Positions 44,054-55,372 of a stretch of 64,000 nucleotides of DNA are shown here, piece after piece. Made by a program: the position numbers and the translations under genes. Below the pieces are notes generated by a model. It did no database searches. It saw nothing but the letters and a program-made list of their open reading frames with translations, and was not told where the DNA came from. Source of the DNA: Multifurca ochricompacta (lineage: Eukaryota > Basidiomycota > Agaricomycetes > Russulales > Russulaceae); the NCBI GenBank assembly GCA_022496185.1, contig WTXG01000157.1:21486-85485 (forward strand), read 5' to 3'. Within the stretch, counting starts at the first letter, position 1. Every line of letters starts with the position of its first letter.

Positions 44054-44744
44054 GTGTGGTCTTGTAGAGGTGTTTGTGTGTTTGGTAAACAGGAATGGAG
44101 ATGAACTTTGCGGCGAGGTGGAACTTAGCCTTTCTTATGCCTTCAGTCTTCCAGAATTCAACATCTCAACATCTATTATAGTAGTAAAAGAGCTTAGTAT
44201 TTTCAACAAGACCCTAGATCTGCAACTCGGAATCTTCGCTGGCCAACGTAGGGCACATGCCGCCTATCGGTCGCCATCAGAAGATTTCAAAGGGGATTAG
44301 CTGTTGATCATGAGAAGATGCTCATGTGAATTTATCTCGGAGGTGTGGAAATCTGGAATAGACGTCTTCCAGCAACTGTTGACTGCTCAGGTGGCGCCAG
44401 ATATGGATAGATTGAATCGAACTTTCTTCAATTGACCGTCCTCGCAAATCGCGCCTGACACCTGTGACTGACCAGTGATGCATGCGAGTCTGGGCCGCCT
44501 TTCCTATCTACGGTGCCCGTGGCTATCTTGAATTTCGTATCTCAGTGTCTGAGTCAGTAGATTGTTCTTCTCAAAACCAATCCTAACGACTCCGGCGCGA
44601 GAAGCAAGGACCCAAGACACAAGTAGCGTTCTGACCAGGCGAATGGGATGAACCGACATAGAAGTTCATGGAAACAATAACGCCACAGAGCGCTTAAGCA
44701 CTGAAGTACTGACGTTTGTGGTAGGTTGTTAAGAGCTTTGCCTC

Positions 44745-44872
44745 TCTTCGATCATTTTCTGCCCACACTTGACGCCTGCACCTACAAAGGGACAGCTTCT
44801 GCGATTAATCAGAATCATGAGACCAAGACACTCCCTTATTCCTTCAGGCTTCCAAACTACACAAATGGCGCC
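44745..44872 (+). repeat. Direct repeat, copy 1
   Basis: Matches 45497-45622 with scattered substitutions and small indels, including CACTTGACGCCTGCAC/CACTTGATGCCTGCAC. Confidence 0.75.
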
Positions 44873-45496
44873 TTTCCCGTCACGCGAACGGTCAGGCTGT
44901 TAAACTAGTCAGTACGCTGTTGACTTCCATGATTGGTATGCCAAATCGATTTTCTTGAATCTCCAAGTAGACTTGGTCCGCGGACCAACGCTTCCGGGTG
45001 CTGTCGGAGGTTCAAGATCTGCCAGATAGGTGACGCTGCACCCCACCTGTAATAATAGCCTGAGTGGTGTTGAGCAGCATCGGTGTGAGTTATGGAGTTG
45101 AGGAGATGAACAATCGACAAGAGATTCGGAGATTCCTGTCCAATGCCGTTGACGGCCGTAGTTTGATGGCATTGGACGGGTGGCCCAGTCAACTGTCGAC
45201 ACTCCGCCGGAACCTCACAACGGTTGGCCCATGCTCGTCCTTCAAATTGGGGGAAGTGCTGACATTGCATGTATTGTACCTGAGCTGCAAGCAACGATTA
45301 TCATCAAGTCACGAACAGAGGAAGTGAAGAATAGGGCGTGACGGCGGCTATGGCACAAGGTGCTGGTGAACCCTCGCCCATGATCTTCGAGTCGTCGAAA
45401 TTTACTGATCGGGACGCCCTCAGCCTACTTGGATGAGGCCCTCTCCCTTGCTACCACCTCCATCTCTGGCACATCCCAAATTATGACTATTATTAG

Positions 45497-45622
45497 CCCT
45501 CTCTTCGCCACACTTGATGCCTGCACTACAAAGGGACAGCTTCTGCGATCAATCAGAATCATGAGACCATGACTCCTCTGCCTCTTCAAGCTTCCAAACC
45601 ACACAAACGGTGCAGATCTCTC
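45497..45622 (+). repeat. Direct repeat, copy 2
   Basis: Second copy of the segment at 44745-44872, about 240 bp upstream of beta-trefoil gene A. It may mark a past tandem duplication in which one gene copy was lost or inverted. Confidence 0.75.
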
Positions 45623-45862
45623 AGTGAATGGCCCGGCCATCACCTAATGGCCATCCTCTTGTTTAAAAACTCTCCAATTTCAGTTTCGTCGCCATTTACC
45701 GCATAGTCAAATGGCTGCTTTTGTTTTCTATCTCGTCCTTATTGGGATTTACAAGTCCTATCGATAAGATGAATTGAGTTCCCGGAGAACATAAAAGGCC
45801 ATTGTTCCACCCCCAGTGCTTACCATCATCCCCACCCCAATTGCCAAACATCTGAGTAAATC

Positions 45863-46605
45863 ATGCCTATTCCCATTGTTGCCTCTGGGGTATACAAGAT
45901 CATCTCAGCGTCCCGCCACAGTAATGGCGTCATCACTCTAAAGGATGGCATTCCTAGGGGCGACGTCGTCGTCCAGCCGCCGAGAGACCCTCTCGCCCCA
46001 TACCAGAAAGTTGTATTTTCCCTTTTTATTTATTTATAGCGTTTACTAACTCACGCCTACCTGTAGTGGGCTGTAATAGATGAATTTGACGGAATTTCCA
46101 CCTTGAAATCTCGGATCACGAAGTTCGAGAATAGGACCCTCTCAGAATCGAAGAAGCCGTACGCGCAGAACAGCGTGGTGAACGACATCGAGGTCAGTGC
46201 AACCGCGTTACTCCGAGTTGGATCCATTATTTCATGCAACGGCCAGGATCCTTACATTCGTAGCGGTGCCCTTGCTGTGTTCTCCGCGTACAGGATCAAA
46301 CCCGTTAACCCGGACGACCCTAACAACAAGCTGTTCACGTGAGCTGCGATCGTCCACTCATGGCGTGTGTGCTACTAGAAGGTGCTTACGATCCACGCAG
46401 GATCAGCCTGCCAGAGCGTAATCCCCTAACGGTGTGGACCATCGCTGATAACGGCACGAATGTAAGCTATCCTGTATCCCTAATCTGTTTCTAATTAATT
46501 TTACCTCGCCAGATCCTCCTTCTCGAATACGGCAAGGGCAAGGATAAGGATAAGGACACTGAGGGTCAACACTGGATGTTTGAACAGGTTGAAGACTCGG
46601 AGTGA
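45863..46605 (+). CDS. Beta-trefoil protein A (protease-inhibitor/lectin-like)
   Basis: Five exons with consistent phases (45863-46009, 46067-46192, 46247-46338, 46401-46461, 46513-46605) give 172 aa. Begins MPIPIVASGVYKIISASRHS, then GDVVVQPPRDPLAPYQKWAV, LFTISLPERNPLTVWTIADN, and ends GQHWMFEQVEDSE. It shares with protein B the PL-(4)-Q-W block, the LFTIS block across intron 3 and the W near the C-terminus. Intron 2 has the same unusual donor GTCAGT in both genes. A beta-trefoil fold is inferred from these repeats; the I66 inhibitor family is the best guess. Confidence 0.7.
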
Positions 46606-47177
46606 GTCTGATCCCTAGTACTAGTGACCTTGCAATCTCGATACTAGTAAATATAACCAAAATCAACTTATGGACTTTGTGGTCGATTCTTAGCTCTTGT
46701 TAGCATCATGTGAATGGAATCATTGTATCTGTTTCACCTCTCTCACTTCGAGTCCCAATGTACATAGGCTCGGGTTAGTCATTTGCGATATTCGGCTTGC
46801 CCCATGGACTGCCATCTAACACTAACCCCCTCAAGCAGATCAGCTTGACAGCTACATGCTTGCAATGTGTATCACTATCGGGGTTGAGCTGTTTGGTGAA
46901 AAAGATCGGCTTATTTTCGGGATCTCAGCATTCCTGCAGGGTTGTTTGACTTTCTTCCACTCATTTTCTTATCAGGTGATCAGGTGTCATTCGCGAAGTT
47001 TACTGACGAACCTAAATGATACAAGTGGTTTGGGCTTCGGAGCCCAAGACTACATGTGGATGACAACAAGGGTAGAATAAGCGTCCCGTGGAGAGAGAAA
47101 CATGGTTCATATGTATGTATCTTTTTCGTTTTGCATCTATTGATTTCTCTGAGCCAGGCATAAATTCACACACATCT
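46606..47177. other. Intergenic, nothing recognised
   Basis: 3' flanks of two converging genes; no frame worth calling. Confidence 0.5.
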
Positions 47178-49051
47178 CTAATTCTTACATATGTATAAAT
47201 ATTTTTCTCTACGTGGATCAGGTAATAGACTAAACAGAGCTTCGACCCCAACACGAGAGAGCTCGACGACCTCCTTGACGTCCTTCACATGTGTCAAACT
47301 GATATTCAAGGTGCCAGCTCCGAGTAATGCAGATAGCTGTCCATCGTCCAGCACCTCCGCCGTGCAGCGCCCTGACACTGCCATCAGGTTCTTGCTTTGG
47401 ATCTGCAGCCATCGATTGGGGCCGCAGGGAATCCAGTACCACCAGGTGTGAGTGTACTCAGAGCATCGTGCACAGGTGCCGCGGGGCGCGAAGACGGGGG
47501 TGGATTTCTCTGTGTCGGGTGTGTTAACGTCTCCCATGGAACGTCCCACGCGCGCGGCAGGTATGGCAAATGTGGAAGGTGCAAGCGGGGGACCCAAAGA
47601 TGGTGAAGATGGTGATGGTAGTGATGGTGGAAAGGAAAGGAAAACGACGCAGGAGTCGTACATATCCATCGGGGACTTGTCCGAGCCAACCATCCACAGG
47701 GCGCTCGAAAGCACACTGTCACCGATCATGGCAGTGATCTCGATTTCGATCGAGGACGATTTGCTCGGGTCGAAATGACGCGGGAGCTCGCACGACATTT
47801 GCGGCTTCTGAGGCTCGCTGAGCAGGTTCATGATGTGCAATGGGGAGAAGGAGTCGTCAGCGTGCGGATCTATGCCGCGGGGGTGAACGTGAATCTGGTA
47901 CTGCGCGGCAGCGAGGGTGAGGTTCAAGACACGGGTCTTCATCATCACATCGAGATCTTGCCACCGGTGGCCGACCATCATGCGATCGGCCATCGGCTCT
48001 CGCATGCTCCCGGTGAAGTGATATGTGAGGATGCGGCAGGCAACCCAAGCGACCTGAAATCCCGCCCACATAAGCGTGAATACCACGGTCATCTTGGTCA
48101 AGACGAAGTAGGTGAATGCGAGTGAGACGATGTGCAGAAGCCCACCGATGGACCACATGAGCCTCCACCATATCGAGGTCCTTGGCTCAGCAAGGAGACC
48201 AAGGACGACCTTCTTCTCGCCGCCGGCCTTCTTCCATGTGGGCAAATCGCCGATGATGACATCGAGGTTTCCGATATCGCCGAGCCTCCACGCAAGAAAC
48301 TCCCCTCGAAAAGTGATGATGCACCCAGAGACGAAGAAGAACGCGAAAGGGATGGCCAAAATGACAGCCAGGTGATGCGCGCCGTTAGTCCAGTAGCAAT
48401 ATAGTTCTAAGCACTTAAGCAGTGACAACGCGAGTGCCGGCGACTGGATGATGGTCGTGCGAACGCGTAAAAGTGGATTTGGGATAGCTACGTAGACGGT
48501 GAGTGGATCACGAGGAAGAGTTTTTTTGAGCCCTTCAACTATGCGCATGGTCGAACGGTCGAAGGCATAGACGTCTTTACATGAGGGGTGGTCCCTCGAC
48601 AATGGTTCACTTTGTACCTTCTGTAAATAAATTAATTCGTTGGTGACTCCACAAGAGAGAGAAAGTCTACCCGCAAAGCATTTGCATCACAAGACACGCC
48701 CAATGGTTGATGGTCAAAAGTGCGCCGGACCTTGATTGCCTGGCTGGATTTGCGCGCGAGTTTCAAATCCAGTCCGACCGCTCTATCGGAAGCAATACTC
48801 CTCAATCCCAGCAGCGATCTGAGCCACCCAGGACTCGCCCCGCTGATGAAAGCCTTGATAACAGAAGGGGCTCCGAACACACTGGCGATGCTCCAGACCA
48901 AACCAGCTGGTCCTCTCTCTCCCAGCGCGAGCGTCTCGGCGATGTCGGACCCGATGAGAGTCGTCAACGCGGCGAATGGGACGAGGCCGTTTCCGAGATT
49001 GATGGACTGGATACCCAGGTCGTCAGAGGTCACAGATGTGGAATTTGACAT
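47178..49051 (-). CDS. Multipass membrane protein of unknown function
   Basis: Two exons (49051-48671, 48620-47178) joined across a 51-nt intron (GTAGAC...TTACAG) give 607 aa. The N-terminal 120 residues include a Gly/Ala-rich amphipathic stretch (GLVPFAALTTLIGSDIAETL). The middle has at least three hydrophobic helices (AVILAIPFAFFFVSGCIITF, a GGLLHIVSLAFTYFVL segment, and a VVFTLMWAGFQVAWVACRIL segment). A Ser/Pro-rich loop and a Cys/Trp-containing C-terminal part (WWYWIPCGPNRW) follow. I recognise the general pattern of fungal integral membrane proteins without an assigned role. The splice junction ALR/KVQSEPLSRDHPSC is phase 0. The gene appears intact. Confidence 0.72.
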
Positions 49052-50654
49052 GCTTGGTCGGATGTTACGCTCGAGGTTAGTGTCGAGATTATATCGACGG
49101 AGTTGGGGTGTTTAGAAGACAAAACAGAGATTGTATTCCTGAGTCAAGTACTTGTAGACACAAGAGCTCGAAATTACAGAACCAAGGGCTTGGAATACTA
49201 CAGTTTAAATAGATAGGACAAAGTCAATGACGTCTATGTTGAATGACGTTGTATGCGTTGAAAATGCTGTTACAGTAGTCGAGAATGGTGGAGTGGAAAA
49301 GAAAGAAAGAAAGAAAAAGAAACAGTGAAGTACATGTATATCGGAGGTTCAAGAGACATGCATGAGCCTTGAGGTATGCTGCTGGTAGTAGTGACCGTGA
49401 TGCGTACGTGACGCGTGAACTTCCGTTACAAACGGCGAACCGGCGTCTTTCCCTTCGCAGGTCTCGTCAGCAAACGGTCTCTCGGCGGGCGGTCCTCGGA
49501 AATGAGTATGTCGCCCAGTTCTTTAAGCACATAGCCTCAGTGGCAATGTCATGTAATTAGGTAATGGTTATAATACAATATAATGGTCGATGAAGAAACC
49601 GCCTGGCAAGAACTGGCCAAGCTGCATCCTTAGGCCTCAAGGTTGATCTGAGTCCTTGTGAGCCTCTCGGACACCTCAGCACATAACCGGGGTCCATGGT
49701 GTTCTGAAGCAACTGCCCCATCGTCGTGGCGCTTCATGAATTTTGAGTCCGAGATGGGCCAAGACCTATTGTCAAGTAGTCCGATACCCCAATTCCACAC
49801 AGGCTTCAAATCTTTAGGTGCCCTGCCCAAACCTGCACAGTTAATCTCCCCACAATTGACGACATCACCGTTCACTGATGGCTATCTGGCATCCCAATTT
49901 AGCACATCACACGGAAAGGCAGTCAAACTCAGATTGAGGTTAGGCCGCCTCGAGGTGCCAGTAGGTGACAAGTGACGAGTAGATGGGGCTGTTGATGGTG
50001 CTGAAACATGAAAATTAGGGTCGTGTGTTCATGGCGGCTACTGCCATTAGTCTTGCAGAAAAAATGGGTACTTTTTTTACGAACCCATTATTTACCGGTA
50101 ATTTACTGATAATTTACTGGGTCGCTGTGAGAGTAGTAATTTATCAGGTCATGTGCCCACGTGACTAATATATGAGTTCAAAAATTAAACTAAACTAAAA
50201 GCTCACCCAACTCTCCCCCACCACTGATATCCCTAAAGCGGTAATATTGTCACACGACATCTCTAAAGCGGTAACATTGTCACACGACTGTGATTTGTAA
50301 TACTATTTATTTTAAAAAGGAAGTTATTGTTAAATATTTATTTTTAAAAAGGAAAGTTATCGTTGATCAACAAATCATCATTACAAATCAAAGTCATGTG
50401 ACATATAGACATGTTTTCAACCTAATAGTGAAAGACCCCATGCGACGACCTCACCCCCTCACCTTCCCTCACACACTCTTCTGCTGCCCCCTCTACTCTG
50501 ACTGTTGACAGGATCTCCAATTCCTGCCTGACTGGGCTCTGAAACTTGACCCACCTCCATGGCACATATTCATCACTTGCAAACCTTACATTGAGGATTT
50601 GCTCACCTCTATCCAGGACACACAGGCCTTCACAAGGCCTCATTCAGTGAGATG
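49052..50654. other. Intergenic with MITE fragment, short tandem repeat and one possible exon
   Basis: Contains the hAT-ii fragment at 50048-50165 and two about 30-bp tandem units (ATCTCTAAAGCGGTAACATT) at 50227-50288. A plus frame at about 50511-50652 (DLQFLPDWALKLDPPPWHIF) preceded by an acceptor-like TTGACAG could be a gene fragment of unknown identity cut by the copia-2 LTR. Open frames at 49630-49975 have no recognised family. Confidence 0.4.
50048..50165 (-). mobile_element. Truncated hAT-ii MITE
   Basis: Matches the inverted right end of 39003-39652: TIR-like TAGTCTTGCAGAAAAAA, then the TAATTTACTGG repeats and CCCACGTGAC. The other half is missing. Confidence 0.75.
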
Positions 50655-50995
50655 TGTTGGAAGTGCAGCCATAGCATGCAATCAATTGATACCAGAGATG
50701 GCAGCCTGAGTCTGATCACTACTATATCAATGCAATGCAATATTCAGAGCATGTGGGTTGTGCAATTTTCCTTTATCATAAAGACTCAGTAGCATAGTTA
50801 GAAACCTCAGTCTTTCTATTCCAAAGACTGAGGTCAGTACTCTCTGTGTTACAGCTACATTATTACTTTACTGATTCATTGTGTAGCTATGCATTTATAG
50901 GTATTAACAAATCATATAGTCTTTCTATTCCAAAGACTGAGCTATGCATTTATAGCTCACTACAGATTATGAGACCTGAGTTGCTCTAAATCACA
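50655..50995 (+). repeat. copia-2 5' LTR, with intron and spliced repeat
   Basis: 341 bp from TGTTGGAAGTGC to TAAATCACA. It contains a perfect hairpin CCTCAGTCTTT...AAAGACTGAGG and the intron-like segment 50833-50886 (54 nt, GTCAGT...ACTGATT...GTGTAG), followed by CTATGCATTTATAG. At 50918-50955 the hairpin recurs joined directly to CTATGCATTTATAG. Followed by a short leader and the gag start at 51027. Confidence 0.85.
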
Positions 50996-51026
50996 CCAGA
51001 CAGAAAACCACCACACACTCTAAGCA

Positions 51027-51295
51027 ATGAGTTCCCTGACCAGTGCAGTGGCACCCAAAGTAGCAGCAGCAGCATCTGTGGCAAACTCAAAAGGAGCATG
51101 TCAATATGACATACCTCACTTGGAAGACAATGGTGGAAACTTCACATTCTGGAAGTACAGAGTTCAGATGGTCCTGAAACTGTGGAGATTGTGGTCTGTG
51201 GTTGATGGATCAGAGCCTCAGCCAGATGCCACAGCACCTCCTGAAGCACAGGAGGAATGGGCACTCAAAGATAGCAAAGCACAAGCACAAATATT
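51027..51295 (+). pseudogene. copia-2 gag N-terminus, truncated
   Basis: Starts MSSLTSAVAPKVAAAASV and contains the Ty1/copia gag entry motif YDIPHLEDNGGNFTFWKYRV, then LWSVVDGSEPQP and EEWALKDSKAQAQI. It ends where a copia-1 LTR begins at 51296. Confidence 0.85.
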
Positions 51296-52105
51296 TGTTG
51301 ACACAAGACGTGTCTGGAGATGCTTCAGGCATCTAGGGATCACTTAAAGCTGTAGATAAGATTAGATTAGGTTCTGGTGTTTCAGACTTTTTACAATATC
51401 TTTATTACATTTCTTTCTCACATTACTCAGCTGATTAGTGATGTACTTAGTAATGCGCAGTAAGCACATGATATCTCTTTAGCCAATGGCCTTTATCCCT
51501 CATTGTTTATTATCTGGCACTTGTGGACTTATTCCCAGTGCACACAGACCATTTCCCCTGGCCCCCATGGGTATATAAGGGTGTCTGTTTTGTCCTCTAC
51601 ACTTCAGAGTTCTTCTTCCTCTGAAGTTTAACTTGTCTTTTAGCCTTACACACTACTAACCACAGTCAGTATAACCAGCAGCATGATTGTTTGACAGGTT
51701 ATGGGCCCTGACACTCATACTGATCTGTAATTCCCTTTTGTTCACATTACAGCCCAACTCACTCTTGCACACCAAGCTCACAAAAGCTTCAAAGTCTTTC
51801 CCACCAGCTTCTTCCTGTGAGCTTTCCTATTTACTGTCTGTGCACCTTAACACCCCACAGGATGACACAGTTTACTGCTCATCCTGAACTGTTTGGCTAG
51901 CCCTTAAAGGGTTCTTGCAAAAGGTGATGAGGGACCCTAAGTGGGTGAAACACCTTAAGCTCCTTGAGTGCGCACTAGGTATTAGTAACTTCATAGTTGT
52001 AGCTGGGTTTTCATCCCATAGATAGTCTTAGTAGGCCTATAGCCAGAAGCTTGTGGCTTTAAGTCCAGTCAATGCTTGGCTCTGTCTGTAAGCCAGGTTT
52101 AGCTA
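51296..52105 (+). mobile_element. copia-1 5' LTR (short form), primer site and leader
   Basis: LTR 51296-51696 (401 bp, TGTTGACACAAG...GTTTGACA) with one hairpin joined directly to TTAACTTGTCTTTTAG, i.e. intron-less. The primer binding site GGTTATGGGCCC lies at 51697-51708, followed by leader sequence homologous to 690-1 (minus). The leader breaks off near 52105 without coding sequence. Confidence 0.8.
51697..51708 (+). other. copia-1 primer binding site (half tRNA-iMet type)
   Basis: GGTTATGGGCCC is complementary, with one mismatch, to the anticodon stem-loop of eukaryotic initiator tRNA-Met (GGGCUCAUAACC). Priming by an internal tRNA-iMet fragment is known for Drosophila copia and yeast Ty5. 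Confidence 0.65.
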
Positions 52106-52392
52106 GTGTTTAAAAGTCTGGTCCATTGGACCAAAAAAAGACTGCAAACCGGACCAGACTGGACTGATGGCAACCGGACCACCAGTTGCAGTTGCCCCAA
52201 TTTTTCACACATGCAGTCTGCAGTCCATCAACAATGATAGACAGCCTAAAAACCGGACTAGACCGGTATGAACCAGTCTGGACTGGTCTTTTTGGTGCCT
52301 TAAAGATAAGATAAGATAGAGCATTCTAATATAGATAACTACCATTGAAAACTGCACAGAATGCAGATAGTGATGGATGCATAAGGCTTAAG
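52106..52392. repeat. CCGGACC/CCAGACTGG-rich sequence and hAT-iii-like scraps
   Basis: Multiple forms of ACCGGACC, CCAGACTGG and CTGGTCC in both orientations from 52110 to 52300, able to fold back. I found no clean terminal repeat or target duplication. The sequence after 52300 resembles 58030-58130. Confidence 0.4.
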
Positions 52393-52837
52393 GCAATCAG
52401 AGACACTCAGAATTGTGCATAGAGCAAGTGTATTACTATTACTACTATCCTACAAAGTTTCAGATCAGATCATGCATCTGATCTGAAGTGAGACAAGAAT
52501 CAGTTACAGTGACTCAAAAATGTGATTCAATGTTTGGCACTCTCTGGTTATTTGTAAATTAATAACAAAGCTAGGCCAAACAGAGCCACGTGTTTGGTGT
52601 AGGCCTGGCAGATGTACATAATAGCTTTATACCAAAAAAGGAATGATGTAATTATGAGTGGTATTCATGGAGATATAGGCAATTTAATCTGATGCATCAT
52701 TGAATCACCTTTTTGAGTCACTGTAACTGATTCTTGTCTCACTTCAGAGCAGATGCAAGATCTGATCTGAAACTTTTTAGGATAGTAGTAATAGTAATAT
52801 ACTTGCTCTATGCACAATTCTGAGTGTCTCTGATTGC
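52393..52837. repeat. Foldback element with about 140-bp inverted arms
   Basis: The left arm starts GCAATCAGAGACACTCAGA and runs to about 52531; the right arm (about 52697-52837) is its near-identical inverse, ending CTCTGATTGC. The spacer is about 165 bp. It abuts a copia-1 LTR at 52838. No target duplication could be seen. Confidence 0.8.
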
Positions 52838-53510
52838 TGATAAACAGGCATGTGCATGCAGTGATACTGACTGTTGGATGTTAGCGTGTGAGGCTAGAGA
52901 GACAAGTTATACTTCAGAGGAGAAGAAAACTCTATTATACTATACTACACACCTAGAGAGACAAGTTATCTACATGAGACGGTTAGTCAAAGGTAAGGTA
53001 GTAAGTAAGAGAGATGAGACTTACACTTCAGAGGAGAAGAAAACTCTGAAGTGTAAGAGACGAAACAGACACCCTTATATACTACTCAAGGGATGGTCTG
53101 TGCGCAATGGAATGCGCTAGAATATCTACTGAGGGACAAAGGCCATTGGCCAGTGAGATATCACATGCTATACAGGATTACTAAGGTACATCAGTCAGCT
53201 GCTGCGCATCGCGAGAAAGAAAGTAATAATGATATAGTAAAAAGTCCGAAACTCCGAATCTTTATCTAATCTAATCTTGCACAGCTTAGACCCTAACCTA
53301 GATGCCTGAAGCACCTCAAGACACATGCTGTGTCAACATCCCTCCATGATTAAGGCATCAGGTTAAAATGAATTAAATGAGCATATTGCCAATTAAGAGG
53401 CGTGAGAGTGAGTCGATGAGAGGAGAGGAGTGATCTGAAGTGTGTTATGCAAACTGAAACGCATTCAGTCACACACCTCTTGCATCACTCTCGAGGTCGA
53501 CAATATGGAC
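52838..53510 (-). mobile_element. copia-1 3' LTR (long form) with 3' untranslated region
   Basis: LTR 53338-52838 (501 bp) preceded in sense direction by 53510-53339, which matches the 3' untranslated region of the copia-1 element at 60597-60335. Intron-like segment at 53024-52970 (55 nt); its own exon-2 variant ATAACTTGTCTCTCTAG occurs in both the unspliced and spliced units. The rest of the element is cut off by the gypsy LTR at 53511. Confidence 0.82.
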
Positions 53511-54096
53511 TGTTACGTCCGGTGCGGGACGTTCCACACGACTTGTGTGACAGCTCGATCTACGGATTCAGGTAGGAAGTCAATAGGGCTTCCTGGAGTT
53601 CGGGTGAGGTGAGTCAAAGTCCAAAGGGCTGCCCCTCGAGACAATGTTAAGTGGAAAGTGCCAAAAGCACTGAGACAAACGAGTCAGAGTTTCAAAGGGG
53701 ATGTCCGAAAGACAAGCACCGATGTATTCAATAAGTCGAGTCTGAAGTCTACCATGTAGCTACAGCGGACTTATATACATAATCGAATGGGCGTCTATGC
53801 GATAAGGGACTAGGATCAGGTGGGCCCAAATATACGGAAGCGGAGGGCATAGAGCCTAGCTTCTGATAGGGTATTAAGTAAGTGTCCGGTCATAAAGATA
53901 AAGAGATAACGAGATAAGAGAGTAAACATAAGTACACAGTCAGTCAACAGATGCAAAGCAAGTCACAGGGATGGAAGCAAGGCACGTGAGGGATCCCAGG
54001 ACGGGGACGTGATCAGGAAGTGTAAAGTAGGCAGTAAAGAAGGGTCATTGTTGGGGAGAGTGAAGAAGACAGGAAGAGAGGGTAAAAATTGTAACA
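53511..54096 (-). repeat. Gypsy LTR of the E2 family
   Basis: 586 bp from TGTTACGTCC to ATTGTAACA. It keeps the exact AAGTCGAGTCT (53733-53743) whose complement is the self-primer. Flanks TGGAC and AAGAA do not match, so recombination or deletion followed insertion. Confidence 0.85.
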
Positions 54097-55372
54097 AAGA
54101 AGATACACAACGCATTTATTTGTGGCTGCTTAAGATCCCTCAATGGCTCTTGTTTTATGTTCAGAAGATTAAAATAATTCATTATTCCATTATTATTTTA
54201 TTATTCTGCTTTCAATTTTATACAAGCACAACTAAAATCCAGTATACAGAGATGATTAGATAGGATGTTATAGAACATTGATGAATAGCCTGTCAGATAA
54301 CTGCACAGAATGCAAAAAAAATTAATGAACACATAGACATTGGCAGGGGTAACCCCTGGATAATTGTTTTGATACCTGGGTTACCCATAAAATGAAACAT
54401 GTGCAAGTTCTTTACTTGCATCACACATTTTGGACAATTGGCTCGGGCCATCCTGGTCAAGGAGATACGCACTCAGACACAATGCATTCATTTATGGCTA
54501 CTCAAGATCCCTCAAAGATTCCTATTTTATGTTCATAAGATTAAGATAATTTATTATTCCATTTTTATTTTATTATTCTGGTTTCAATTTTATACGAGCG
54601 TGACTGATCTTTGCATTTCTGTGCATTTCGGATAAATGGCCTGGGCCATCCCGGTCAAGGAGATAAGCACTTGGACACAACGTGTTCATTTATGGCTACT
54701 CAAGATTCCTCAAAAATTGTTGTTTTATGTTCAGAAGATTAAAAGGATCTTTTATTTACATTATTATTTTATTATTCTAGTTTCATTTCATACAAGCACA
54801 ACTGTCCTGGTCCCTGGATGCACAATTCTGCGCGTTTAAGTCAACCTTCCTTAATAGGAAGGAGGTCAGACCACCATGCAATGCAATGTAGTCGCTGCCC
54901 CATGCAGCTTGTAGATACACACGGGCCTTGTTTCAATAAAGTAATTTGATAATTAAATTATAGAATAGTCTAAAGTAGTCTAGAGAGTATTTAAGATAGT
55001 GCCAGACCAGCAGAATTGGTCACACATTAATAAAACAGATGCATCATGATTTTCAAGAATGTAGATCACTGATAACAGTTTTATTTTACATCACACTGTT
55101 GATCTGCTTTGATATTTTGTAGGATAACACTAGAACATATTAACATTCACCCTGTATCATAAATCAGACGAGATCATATATTTTTGTGGCTGCAGATGTG
55201 TTTTATCTTAGAAATTCTACTGATCTTGTCAATGCATAATCAGTGCCTATACCCACCAAACCTGCCGCACAGGTACGGGTTTCCATGGGTTGGGAGCCAT
55301 ATACCCATACCTGTACCTGGCAAAACCCGTGGCGCTTACCCGTGCGGGTATGAAAACCCTTGACAATCACTA
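54097..55372. mobile_element. hAT-iii element, 5' truncated
   Basis: Homologous to 20240-21498, with the same subunits and the same TACCC-rich right end, terminating CCCTTGACAATCACTA. It disrupts the copia-2 pol at 55373. Frames here (WLLKIPQ repeated three times) come from the repeated subunits and are not called as genes. Confidence 0.8.

Larger units (their letters stand above)
44054..45862. other. Region between the two beta-trefoil genes, with a direct repeat
   Basis: Probably the divergent promoter region of the pair. It contains a direct duplication of about 125 bp: 44745-44872 and 45497-45622 share TACAAAGGGACAGCTTCTGC and TCAATCAGAATCATGAGACC-like words. Open frames at 44905-45327 have no recognised family. 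Confidence 0.5.

Noticed and set aside
49630..49975. Overlapping frames of 81 (minus) and 105 (plus) codons
   Set aside because: No recognised family, no supported introns, and opposite frames open together. Chance is the simplest explanation.
54009..54839. Three plus-strand frames with a repeated WLLKIPQ...YSIIILLF pattern
   Set aside because: They fall in three diverged copies of a non-coding hAT-iii subunit that also occurs inverted and at 20160-20720. The repetition comes from the DNA repeat, and there is no start or stop consistency.
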